A DNA stretch of 64,000 nucleotides, from positions 2,529,772 through 2,593,771 of the forward strand of contig OX030959.1 of NCBI GenBank assembly GCA_943735955.1. The letters are read 5' to 3'. Shown here one piece after another: positions 46,401 to 57,892 of the stretch. The notes below the pieces were generated by a model, which was given only the letters and a program-made list of their open reading frames with translations, searched no databases and had not been told where the DNA came from. Source of the DNA: Piscicola geometra. Lineage: Eukaryota; Annelida; Clitellata; Hirudinida; Piscicolidae. A program made the translations under genes and the position numbers. The first letter of the stretch is position 1. Every line of letters starts with the position of its first letter.

Positions 46401-46819
46401 GCTTAAAACGCTTGAAATATTTACAGCTTTTCGGAAAAAATTCCGCACAAAACAAAATGATATTTTAAAAATGATTAACTGCGCTTTTACACAAAACTCT
46501 CGCTTCCTCACAAGGCTCCTACTTCTGCTTCATCACCTTGTCGACTATCGGTTTCGGAGACTTTGTTCCAGGCACCAGTCTCAACCCATCGGGCACGCAG
46601 GGCAAACTCGTGATCTGCACCCTCTACCTGATCATCGGACTCGCCTTGCTGGCCATGTGCTTCGACCTGATGCAGGAGGAAGCGAGGAGTTTCTTCAAGA
46701 ACATCGGCAAGCAACTGGGGCTGTTGGATGAGGCGGGGGGAGAGGAAGGAAAGAGTGGCGGGAGCGGGAGTGGCGGAAGTGAAGTTGTTAACAATGCCGA
46801 GTTGACGAGTTCAGTCTGA
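40500..46819 (+). CDS. two-pore-domain potassium channel (K2P)
   Basis: A background K+ leak channel of the plasma membrane; two such subunits make one pore. Exons: 40500-41514, 44545-44671, 45177-45423, 45787-45897, 46265-46361, 46515-46819; phases agree and give 633 residues. Seen: an acidic N-terminal tail of about 210 residues, TM1 (about 219-245), a loop with NST and NYT glycosylation sites, pore 1 filter TTIGYGHIAP (about 336-345), TM2 with FGIPLCLLS, a Cys-rich start of the intracellular loop, TM3 ([20 protein letters not shown]), pore 2 filter [13 protein letters not shown]4 and a Gly/Ser tail. The TM2 and loop wording recalls TWIK/TRESK and nematode TWK channels; the subfamily is unsettled. 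The frame is open back to 40485, so an upstream exon with the true start is possible. Confidence 0.94.
41515..44544 (+). other. first intron of the K2P gene
   Basis: A 3-kb intron interrupting the glycine codon of the first pore filter. AT-rich, with no nested gene seen. Its 3' end (about 44130-44530) is a C-rich CCATACAACATCATCC-type repeat forming a long pyrimidine-rich tract before the acceptor. Confidence 0.7.
44685..44860. repeat. GGAT tetranucleotide tract in a K2P intron
   Basis: GTGAGTGGATGG-type units become a pure GGAT run of about 100 bp starting just after the donor at 44672. Confidence 0.9.
45590..45785. repeat. 24-bp CACCCTCACCAAAGCAACCA array in a K2P intron
   Basis: Five to six near-identical units followed by shorter AAAACATCCAACACCACC units end in CACCAG, which is the acceptor of the exon at 45787. 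Confidence 0.9.
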
Positions 46820-48037
46820 TTCGGTTGTCTCTGAAAGTGCTCATGTTTCGTTGTTGATTTGTTGCCTTTCGTTATTCCAACGAGTGATGTTGTTGTTTTT
46901 GTCGTTGTTGATCGCTATAAGTATTGTTTTGTGTTGTTGGTAGTTCGTTGAGTAAGATTCGTTGCATGTAGCCTGCTGCTTCAAATGCCTTATTTATAAT
47001 CTTGGTCGTCTCCGGGTGGTCGCCTCTATTGCACAAGCGGAAAGCATTCGCCAGATGAAGGCCTCTAAACGATGTAAATGCCATTCACGGTGAGGAAATT
47101 ACGTGCTCAATTAAATTCGCAGTTCATTATTATCAATTTACTCAATTATTGTACAGTAGTTTTTGTTAAAAAGTTATAAAGTTTTTGTGAATGTTTTTAT
47201 TTGATATGAAAAATTACATGCATTTCATGTTTAAATATTCGCACATTAATTTTTAATTAGATAAAAAATTCGTAATCGAAACATTTTCTTCTCGGAACGA
47301 CGCAAAATGTCATTTTCTTGATTTACTTGGAAATATACCACCTCACATATGCACATCTGGTCGAGAATGTGCACGAGGGGGTAGTTTCATGAAATGTTAA
47401 ACTCACCCAGACATTTTAAATGTCTTTTTATGGCCACCTTTACTCTTTCAACTTGGTTACCATTTTTGAACATTTTAATAATTAAACTTTAAAACCCAAT
47501 TTTCCAAGTTAATTTCCAAAATTGACCCAATACCAGTAAGAAGAAATTGATGGAATAAAATTAGTAGATGGAAACTACTCAAACCTTTATAGCCTCCTCA
47601 GCCGCAAGCTTCATCGTCTATCAACGGAGACTCACGCGAAGATGATCTAGCTTCAAGGCAACACCAAGTACCAAGTCATGAAAATGAATCGCCTATAACT
47701 TATTACTATAGCCTATAGGCTATGAGACTACACTAATATGACTGATAATAAAGGTGAAAATAAATGTTCGAAACGTGTGATAAAGGTCCATTTATATGCA
47801 GATGCAGTCTTTATACAAATCTACAGCATCCTCTTCTTCCCACAGGCACCCTTACATAATCAGTAACACCATTATCATCATAATAATCATCCTCATTATA
47901 ATAATCATCATCATCAAAACCACCACCAGCATTATCATCATCACCGCTCTTTATCACCCCCACCATCATTATCATCATCACCACCATTATCACCCCCCCC
48001 ATCATTATCATCACCACCAACACCATCATCATTATCA
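46820..48037. other. convergent 3' region between K2P and SCAPER
   Basis: No gene is seen. AT-rich, with an AATAAA at 47773-47778 on the plus strand and an ATC/ACC triplet tract at 47873-48040. Both genes end here tail to tail. Confidence 0.5.
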
Positions 48038-51000
48038 TCATTCTGTAGCGCTGAAGAAGGTTTGTGCCTGCCTCCAGAGAGCCTTGGGGAACCTGGATGA
48101 CAGCATCATGCGCTGGTCTGTCGAGGCGTCTGCAGACAGGGAGGGAGGTGGAAAGATGGGTGGATGGGTGGGTAACGAACTGCCAAGTTGCAAGATGCGT
48201 TAAAACTTAGAGAGACCGCAATGAATTTGGGTCTACTAGGAACAACCAACCAACCAACCCGAGATTCTCTTGATCTTGTCGATAGATGTGAGCGCAAAGC
48301 TGGAGAGAGCGGTATTACTGGCGCTCTTGCTTTGTGGCTGTTGTTGTTGAGACTGACCCCTCTGTTGCCGTTCCTCGAGGTGTTGCAGTTGCAGTTGTTG
48401 ACCTTTCAGGTAGTTCTCCTCGAGGAAGTTCGACAGCATACAGCACGACAACTCCTGCTCAAGGATCAGCCGGTTGCTCGGCATGTCGTAGCAGCAGCAA
48501 ATGAGGCACGGAAAGAGCACCGTGGTGAGACGTATGGAGCTGAAGTACTCGAAGGGAAGTGAGCAGAGTTGCTGCAGGATCGTCGGGGGCTGACCGCTCT
48601 GGATGATCAGCTGTCGTGTGGTGTAATGGCGGTGATGAGCGAGTGAGGCTCGCTGACTACCGATGAGTGTCGATGAGTTTATTCACGTAATTCAACAAAA
48701 TTGGCATTTGTATCCATCAAAAGTGAAATGAACGCACAGGTCTGACAAAACACCAACTCAACCTCCCACAAAGACTCGAGCACCTGGTTGTCTGCGTTGA
48801 GAAGGGTGGAGTGTCCGATGCACAGAATCACCTCGTGGAGGAGGTCGTCGTGGCGGTGGTGTTTGCAGTGCCAGAGCAGGAAGCTGGAGATGTGCCGGAA
48901 CTCCAGACTGGTGCCTTCTTCGCCGAGGATGCCTTGGAAGAGAGGCAAGTTGAACGAGGCAACTGCAGTGAAGAGTCGGTAAGCGAGCAGAGCGACGTGG
49001 AGGGTGTGGTCGGGAATGGGAGTGGGAGCGCAGGCACGAGAGAGAGAGTGGGAGTGGAAGAAGATGGTGTAGAGGAGGGAAACAATGCCCGCCATGTGAG
49101 ACGACTGCAGACTGGAGACGAGGCCGGTGGCATCCTCCTTGCGCTTGCTCTGAGCTGCCGGAGAGCTGCCGCTGGTAGTGCAACGTCGCATAGATAGATT
49201 AAAACAAATAAAGAAATAAATTTATTAGCGCAAATTCTCTAACAAAGCACACACGCATACCTGGGTGTGAGGAGACGAACGAGCGAAGTGAGGAAGGCGA
49301 GGCAGGAGGTGAGGGTGACGGCGGAGGAAGGGTCTTCGTCGATCGAGTGCGTGACCGAGGTGAAGAGCTTGGTGCTCTGGTCCAGCAGGCCAATGCTGAC
49401 GCAGTAGCTGGCGTGGTGATGGTGGTAGTAGTGGTGGTGGTTGCATGCAGTTGTGATGGCGGGAGATAATACGAGGAGACACCTAGCGATTGAAAAAAAA
49501 CTAACCTGACGATGTCGCAAGCTTGTAGCGCCTCGAGAGAAGCACTGTTGTGGTCTGACGAAGCGTCTGCAAGAGCGACCTTACCACGCGTGCCCTCAGA
49601 CAGACTCAGGAAGACGTACGAAGACACGTCCAAGAAGCCAGACAATATGCTGTAAGTGCCATTAATGTTGTTATTATCTGATGTGCTGTTGCTGCTGTTG
49701 TTGTAGTTGCCTGTGTTACTACTGGTCAACAGATTCTGTAGAGTGGTCATGATGATAGTTGCTCTCTTTCATGGCCACCAACCTCAGAATAAAATCGATA
49801 AAAAGACAGAATTTCACTTCGTAGAGGTTAGAGATGATGTTGAGGATGACGAGCAGTCGGTTGGTGAGGAGGAGGTGGAGGCAGAGGTCACGTGAACCCT
49901 TGATCAAGTGCGAGAGGGTGCATTGAAGCAGTGTGATGGATCTGTGGTGGTGGTGGTGGAGTTGAAGAAGACTCAAGAGTTTAGCGTTGCTGTTATATGA
50001 ATACGCAACTTATTCTTGTTATAATAAATATTACTATCATTGTAAGTTGTGGTGAACTAACTTCATGGGTACAAAAAAGAGCGTGGAAGATGAAAAAGAG
50101 GATGACGATGCTGGTGATGATGATGATACTGCTTCAAGTAGTTGGAAGAGAAGCGAGGGTCCGTTTAAGAGTTTGAAGGCCGTCTTGTCCGCGGGGAGCT
50201 GTGTGGAGGAGGAAGCATGAAGCAGGCAGATAGAAGCAGCCTGGAAAGATACCCACCCCAAGAACAACAAAAACAACAACAACAATAATAACAACAACAA
50301 CAAAACAAAGCATTCAAACCCGCATTCACATCCCCCCCCCACACACACATACCTGCTTCTCCAGAATCCTGAGCAGTTCTCCCAGACAACGGTCGAGGTT
50401 AAAGACTCTGGCCTGTCCCCACGTGCCTGGCCCTGAGGTCTGCTGGGGCAGCAGTACCTTCTGGAGGTCCTTCAACACTTTGCCAAACCTGGCGATCGTT
50501 TTAAAAGTCTTTTTAAAAATACGAAAATCACATCTAAATTGGGTTTAAATACAGAATTGAAATATTTAAAAAATTTAAATGATGTGCAAAAAACTAATTC
50601 CGATGAATAGAAAACTTAAGTAAACGATGCGAGTAACAGACGCTGACTTTTGCTTCTGTTGTGCTGGCATGCTGATGTTGCTGCTGGGTGTCTGAGCTTC
50701 CAGAGCCCTGTGAAGGAGTTGTAAAGGAGGTTTAAAGGAGTTGTAAAGGAGGTTTAAAGGAGTTGTAAAGGAGGTTTAAAGGAGTTGTAAAGGAGTTGTA
50801 AAGGAGTTGTAAAGGAGTTGTAAAGGAGGTTTAAAGGAGTTGTAAAGAAGTCGTAAAAGAGTTGTAAAGGAGGTTTAAAGGAGTTGTAAAGAAGTCGTAA
50901 AAGAGTTGTAAAGGAGTTGTAAAGGAGGTTTAAAGAGGAAATTTGTGTACATTCCTATTGGGGCTTCTTTGTAACTCTATCATTGATGCGTAAGTTTGAA

Positions 51001-54000
51001 AGCTATAAGGCGTGTTAGACTTCCTCACAACAAAGAAAACCCCAATAACAGAAAACCTTCCATCCTCTCATAACCTCACAGCTCCAAACAACAAACTGAC
51101 CACACCTAACCCCCCCCCCCTTCCCCCACTCACCCGACCACCACCACCACACAACAACCATAACCCCCCCCACTCACCCGACCACAACCACACAACAACC
51201 ATAACCCCCCCCCCACTCACCCGACCACCACCACTACACAACAACCATAACCCCCCCCCCACCCACTCACCCGACCACCACAACCACTACACAACAACCA
51301 TAACCCCCCCCCCCCCACCCACTCACCCGACCACCCACAACCACCACACAACAACCATAACCCCCCAACCCACTCACCCGACCACCCACCACCACCACAC
51401 AACAACCATAACCCCCCCCCCCCCCACCCACTCACCCGACCACCACCACCACACAACAACCATAACCCCACACGAAAAAATAAAAATCCCCGTCCCATTG
51501 AGCCACAACCCTCGCACCTGGCAGCCATCCTCATCTTGAGCTTACGGGTCTTCTTCTTGCTGCCCCTCATCACCTCCTGCCTGCCCTCCTCTGAAGCCCT
51601 CTCCGCCGTCGCTGGCGCGTCCGAGATGTGCTGCAGGTTGAAGCGCTCCTGCATGGTTTGTTGGTTGGTGGTGATGATGATGATGATGGTGGTGGTGGTG
51701 ATAATGATGATAGTGGTGGTGGTGATAATGATGATGGTGGTGGTGATGATAATGATGATAGTGAATAGTTAAAGGGGAAAGAATGAGATGATGGTGAAGA
51801 GGATGAATAAGTAATGTTGAAGGACGAATGATCGAAGGAAAGAAAGAGACAGTGAAGAAGAATGACGACAACGCAGGTCGAACATGTAACAAGAGATGAC
51901 CCCCTATAAGAGCTAAGCAGGCTAATCCGACAAACTGACAGACAAACAGACAGCCAGACAGACAGACAAGCAGACAAACAGACAGACAGACAGACAGGCA
52001 GACAAACAGACAAACAAGCAGACAAACAGACAGACAGACAGACAGAGAGACAAGCAGACAAACAGACAGGCAGACAGACAGACAGACAAACAGGCAGGCA
52101 GACAGACAGACAAACAGACAGACAAGCAGGCAAACAGACAGGCAGACAGACAGGCAGACAAACAGACAGGCACTCACGATCTCCTGCTTTGAGACACAGG
52201 CGCCAGAGGAGGCCTCGACGACAGCCCTGGTGTGCGTCTTGCCCCTCAGGTGGCCCAGCAGGAAGACCTCTGACGGAATCTGCCATTGTGGCGGTGATGA
52301 TGATGATGATGACTATCACTATAGAAATAATTAAAATAAGTAATAGTACTAGTAGTAATAGCAGTAGAAGTAGTAGTAGTAGTAGTGATAATAAAACGAA
52401 TAGAAATAATAAATAAGTTATATTAAAATATCATCACCATCAAAATCATCATCATCATCATCCTCATCATTATCAGGATGGCAACCCACCAAGACGTTAC
52501 AGGCGGTGCACAGCTTCTTGCGCTCGTAGGGCACGCTGAGTGGCGGCAAGTCGTTCAGTTCGTCTGCTGCTGCCGTGGTGGCGGGAAAGTCAATGACCGA
52601 GAGGAAGAAAAAGATGATGATGATGAAGCAGATGATGATGATGATGATGATAGTTACCATGATGATGATGATAGTTACCATGATGATGATGATAGTTATC
52701 ATGATGATGATGATAGTTATCATGATGATGATGATAGTTATCATGATGATGATGATAGTTATCATGATGATGATGATAGTTATCATGATGATGATTTTTG
52801 TGAAAACTAAGGCTTCATTAGCGTGCCGGGTGCTATGTAAAAACGAAAACTATTATTATTATTATTATTAATATTATTATTATTATTATCATCTACAAGC
52901 GCCCCCCCCCCCGCCAACCAGAGTGGCTCTGCACACTCATCCTGAAGGCCTTCTCCTGAATCGCCTCCAACTTCTCCTTGTGGCGCCTGTCGGTCTCGTC
53001 TTGCTGCCATTGTGGTGGTGTGCGTGTGGTGGTGTGCGTGTGGTGGCGTGCGTGTGGTGGTGTGGTGCAAGATAAAACTAAATGCAAAGCTTCCAAATTT
53101 TATAAACTATCATTGAGTGGCGTAAAGGCACTTCATCGTCATCATCATCCTCATCATCATCCCCACCACCAAGACACACACACGCACCTTCTGTTGAATC
53201 TTCTTCTGCAACTCTTCTATGTGCGTCTTCTGCTGCTTGTTGAGCGCTGCCAACCTCTCCTCCCTCTCCCTTCCCCTCACTCTCGCAGCCTCCACCCTCT
53301 CTTTCTCCTTCTCTTGCTGACGAATCTCGAACTCGGTTTCCCGCTGCTTTCGTCTTTCCTGCATCTCCTGCAGCCGAACCACCCGAACAGCCTCTAGTAC
53401 TTTACGCCGTTCCTGTGTGTGTTTTTGTGGGTGGGAATTGTTTTTGTGTGTGTGGGTGTGTTAAAGTGTGTGTGTGTGTGTTAAAGTGTGTGTGTTTGTG
53501 TTAAAGTGTGTGTGTTTGTGTGTGTTAATGTGTGTGTGTGTTTGTTTGTGTTAATGTGTGTGTGTTTATGTGCGTGTAAACCTCGGCGGCTGACTCCTTA
53601 GCTGCCTTCTCTTCATACCTCCTTTGCCTCTCCTCCTGCCATGATGATGATGATGATGATGATAGTAGAAAAAGTAGTGCTGATGATGATGTCAATGGTA
53701 CAAAAGATAGTGCTGATGACGATGGCAATGGCGGTGCTGATAATGATACGACGGGAGCACCTGTATGTCGTGCAGTCTGGCCTCCGACTCCTGGTACTTG
53801 GCCATGATCTCGTGCCTCTTGTTCTCCGCCCCCAATGCGTTTATGAAGGCGATCTCAGACGCCTGGTGAGGTGGTGATGATAATGATGATGATGACGACT
53901 AAGAATTTCTTACTCGAAAGGTCTATGCCCCATCAACACCTTTGCCCCAGCAGCACCTTTGCCACACCACCTTTGCCACATCACCCTTGCCACACCCCCC

Positions 54001-57000
54001 CCAAACATAAGCGCCAAGCCACCAGGCACAAGCCACAAGCCCCAAGCCACAAAGCACAAGCCACAAGGCACAAGCCACAAGCCACAAGCCACAAGGCACA
54101 AGGCACAAGCCACAAGGCACAAGGCACAAGCCACAAGGCACAAGGCACAAGGCACAAGCCACAAGACACAAGGCACACCTTCATGTCTTCATCGTGCGCC
54201 TTCTTCACCTTCATCCTCAACTGGATCTGCCTCTTCTCCTCCGCCCTCTGCAGTCGCTTCTCCATGTTCTCCCGCGCCTGCGTCAGCAACTCGTTCTTCC
54301 ACATCTGGATCTCTTCCACCTGGTTGTGGTGTGGGCAAGATGCGTTTTTTTGCTTTTTGATGGAGGTGGTTGCTACTGATGATGATGATGAGCCTTTACC
54401 GCTTCTTGTCTATCAAGTATTAACTTCAAGATACCTCACTGCTCCATCCCTCACCGTCTACCCATCTACCCCCCCCCCTTCCTTCCACCCATATACTCCC
54501 ACCTCTCCATCCCACCTCTCCATCCCACCTCTCCCTCCCACCTTTCCCTCCCACCTCTCCCTCCCACCTCTCCCTCCCACCTCTCCCTCCCACCTCTCCC
54601 TCCCACCTCTCCCTCCCACCTCTCCATCCCACCTCTCCCTCCCACCTTTCCATCCCACCTCTCCCTCCCACCTCTCCCTCCCACCTCTCCCTCCCACCTC
54701 TCCCTCCCACCTCTCCATCCCACCTCTCCATCCCACCTCTCCATCCCACTTCTCCATCCCACCTCTCCATCCCACCTCTCCATCCCACCTCTCCTTCCAC
54801 CTCTCCCTCCCACCTCTCCATCGCACCTCTCCATCCCACCTCTCCCTCCCACCTTCTTCCTCAGCATCCTCAGGTTCTCTCCCCTCTCTTGCAAGCCCTT
54901 CTCTCTCAACTCAGCAGCCCTCGCCTGCTTCTCTTCCAGATGCACCTTAGACTCCATGGTGGGTCTGAGTGTCGTACGTGTGTGTGCTTTGATCATTGTA
55001 TGTGTGTATCATCATCATCATCATCAACGTCCTCATTATCATTATCATCGTCATCATCATCATCATCATCATCATCATCTCATCAGCAGCAACGTCATCA
55101 TGAAACTTCACTATCATCATGAGATTTAATCAGCAACCACAAACCCATCTCTCTTATCAACAACCTTCACCTCCAACACCAATAACAACCATCTTCACAA
55201 ACAAATACAACTACAAACCCATCTCCCTCCGACAACAACAACAACAACCACAACGACACCGACAACGACACCGACAACAAGCACCTCTTCCTCGATGGCG
55301 ACGACAGCTTCTCGTGCACAGCGACCACCCTTCCGGGCGTCCTCACCTCCGCCTCGTCCATCAAGTCCACCCAACTCTTGCCCTGTCTCAATGACCTCTC
55401 CTCTGTTCGTTTGTTTGTTGATAGTGGGAGTGGTGATGGTGGTGATGGTGGGTGATGGTGGTGATGATGGGTGATGGTGGTGATGATGAGTGATGGTGGT
55501 GATGATGAGTGATGGTGGTGTTGATGGGTGATGGTGGGTGATGGTGGTGATGATGATGGGCGCATGGTAGTGATGATGATGGTGTTTTAGGAAGTTGGTG
55601 TGTATTGTATGCGTTGTATTGTGACAGTCCAGCATTGGCACGAACCTTCGTACTTCCTGCATATGTACTCCCAACTCCACACACTGGCCGACTTCTCCTC
55701 ATCACCACTCACCACATCACCATCCTCACCCGCCTTCATGGACCTTCTTGCCTCATCATAATCATCACCATCATTATCATCGCTCACCTTTCTTCTCTCT
55801 TCACCATCGACATTACTTGCAACACCATCACAGTCGTTACCCGCACCAACAACAGCACCACCACCACCCCCACCCTCTTGTGTACTCATCTTATCACAGA
55901 GGAGCCCAACACCCCCATCATCAACCACTTTATCCCCTTCTTCCACGCCCTCCAACTCAACATCTCTCCAGTCGTTTACAGCCTTCACTGCACCCTTCCC
56001 CTCTGCATCACCGGCCTTCCTTTCCTCCCTGGCGATGGCTTTCAGATAGTTTTCTTCTTGCACCAGAGCGCTCGCAAAGGCGGCTTGTCGTTCTCTCTCG
56101 AGCAGACTTTCCAAACAGTCCTCCTCCGTCAGCACCGTCATGAGCGCCTGTCGTGGCCGATGGATGGATGCAAGGTGGTGGTTTGAGCGGGGTGTTTGGA
56201 AAAAAGCTCGGTTAGATTGTTCGAGAATTAAATAGTTGGAAAAAGAGTTCAATGAAGAAATGATTTATATCGAGAGAAGTGAGTGGTTTGGAATGTGGGC
56301 TGTGGAAGCGAGTGAGGTGGGTGCATCTCAAGGATGCAAAGATGTTTGCATGGAGACTTCCTTCATTGTGAAACGTACTTGATCGATCTTGTCATCGTCG
56401 TCATCTTCCACCTCGACCACAACGTCATCATCACCATCATCATCATCATCATCATCATACTCATCTTCTTCTGCATGCTTCTCGTCTGATCAGTCATCAT
56501 ATAGGTTTAAAGAAATAATTTGAATAGAATATAAATACATAACAATTTAAATAGAATAAAAATGAAGACTATTTTTAATGTTATAGCAATGAATATTAAT
56601 TTAAATATAATAGCAATAAATAATAATGTAATATAAGTTTAATGAGTTTAAAAATATAATTTTAAAAAATTTTAAAAACCGAAAACAATCCCGTTTAGTG
56701 GCACCTGCGTGAGGCGACCTCAAGTAGTCAACGGTGGTCAAGAGGCTGTGGTCGCGAGCGTCGTTAGCGCACTCATCTCCTCCATACTCATCCTTCTTCC
56801 TCAGATCAGTACCACCATCACCACCATCATTACACCCATCTTCTTCTTCGACATCCTCAACAAACTTGGTTTTTATGAAAAGAGGAGAAACGAGTGGAAT
56901 AACGCCACCACTACTGCCACTACCACCACTACCACCACTACTGCCACTACCACCACTACCACCACTACCACCACTACCACCACTACCACCACTACTGCCC

Positions 57001-57859
57001 CTACTGCCACTACCACCACTACCACCACTACTGCATCTGACACCACTGACTTCTATGCTGCCCTGTCTACCATTACATTCACCTTCCTTCATTCCACTCA
57101 TCACCTCGTAACTGCTTACAATTCCCTTATCAAAAATATTCTTTCCATCATCGTTATCAGCATCATCACCACCATCATCATCATCACCACCACCACCGAA
57201 AATATTTCCTGAATTTCCATGCTTATTCTTATCATCAAAAGAATGACTCTTGTACAGGTTATTAACTTTAGCACCACCACCACCACCCCCACCCCCACCA
57301 TAATCATTATCATAACAATAATTATTTTTATTATTGTCAAGACTTACGCGCTCTTTCCATTGCCTGCCTCCCTTATGCCACACCATCTCCCAGCCGTCGG
57401 GAGCCGCATCACTAGCTGCCACATCTCCCGTACTTTTGGCGCCAATTATCGATTTATCAGTACTATTGTTGATGCTGTTATTATAATTATTATTTTTCTT
57501 GCTGTTGTTATTACTCTTATTACTGTAGTTGTTAGTCGTGCTCTTTTTGATCGCGATAGTATTATGTTTGATGGGAATACAAACATTGGCTATATTATGT
57601 TTCATATTATTATTATTATTGTTTGTATTTTTGTTACTATTACCAGCGGTGTTATCACTGCCATTGCGTTTCTTCCTGCCAGTGGCGCTGCTGTTGAGAG
57701 AACGGTTGCTGATGAGGCTGTTGCTCTGTCTCGTTGGTACAACATCCCTACAGCTTGCTTGGCCACTTCTGCTACTACTACTACTACTACCACCACCTCG
57801 AGAAATGTTGCTTGAGCCTCTGCTGGACTCTTTGCCTCTATTCATGGCATTGTTCCTAG

Positions 57860-57892
<33 letters not shown>

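Noticed and set aside
51542..52319. Cys/Leu-rich open frames of over 200 codons on the minus strand
   Set aside because: They come from the CAGA/CAAG array. The only real coding here is two SCAPER exons in other segments.
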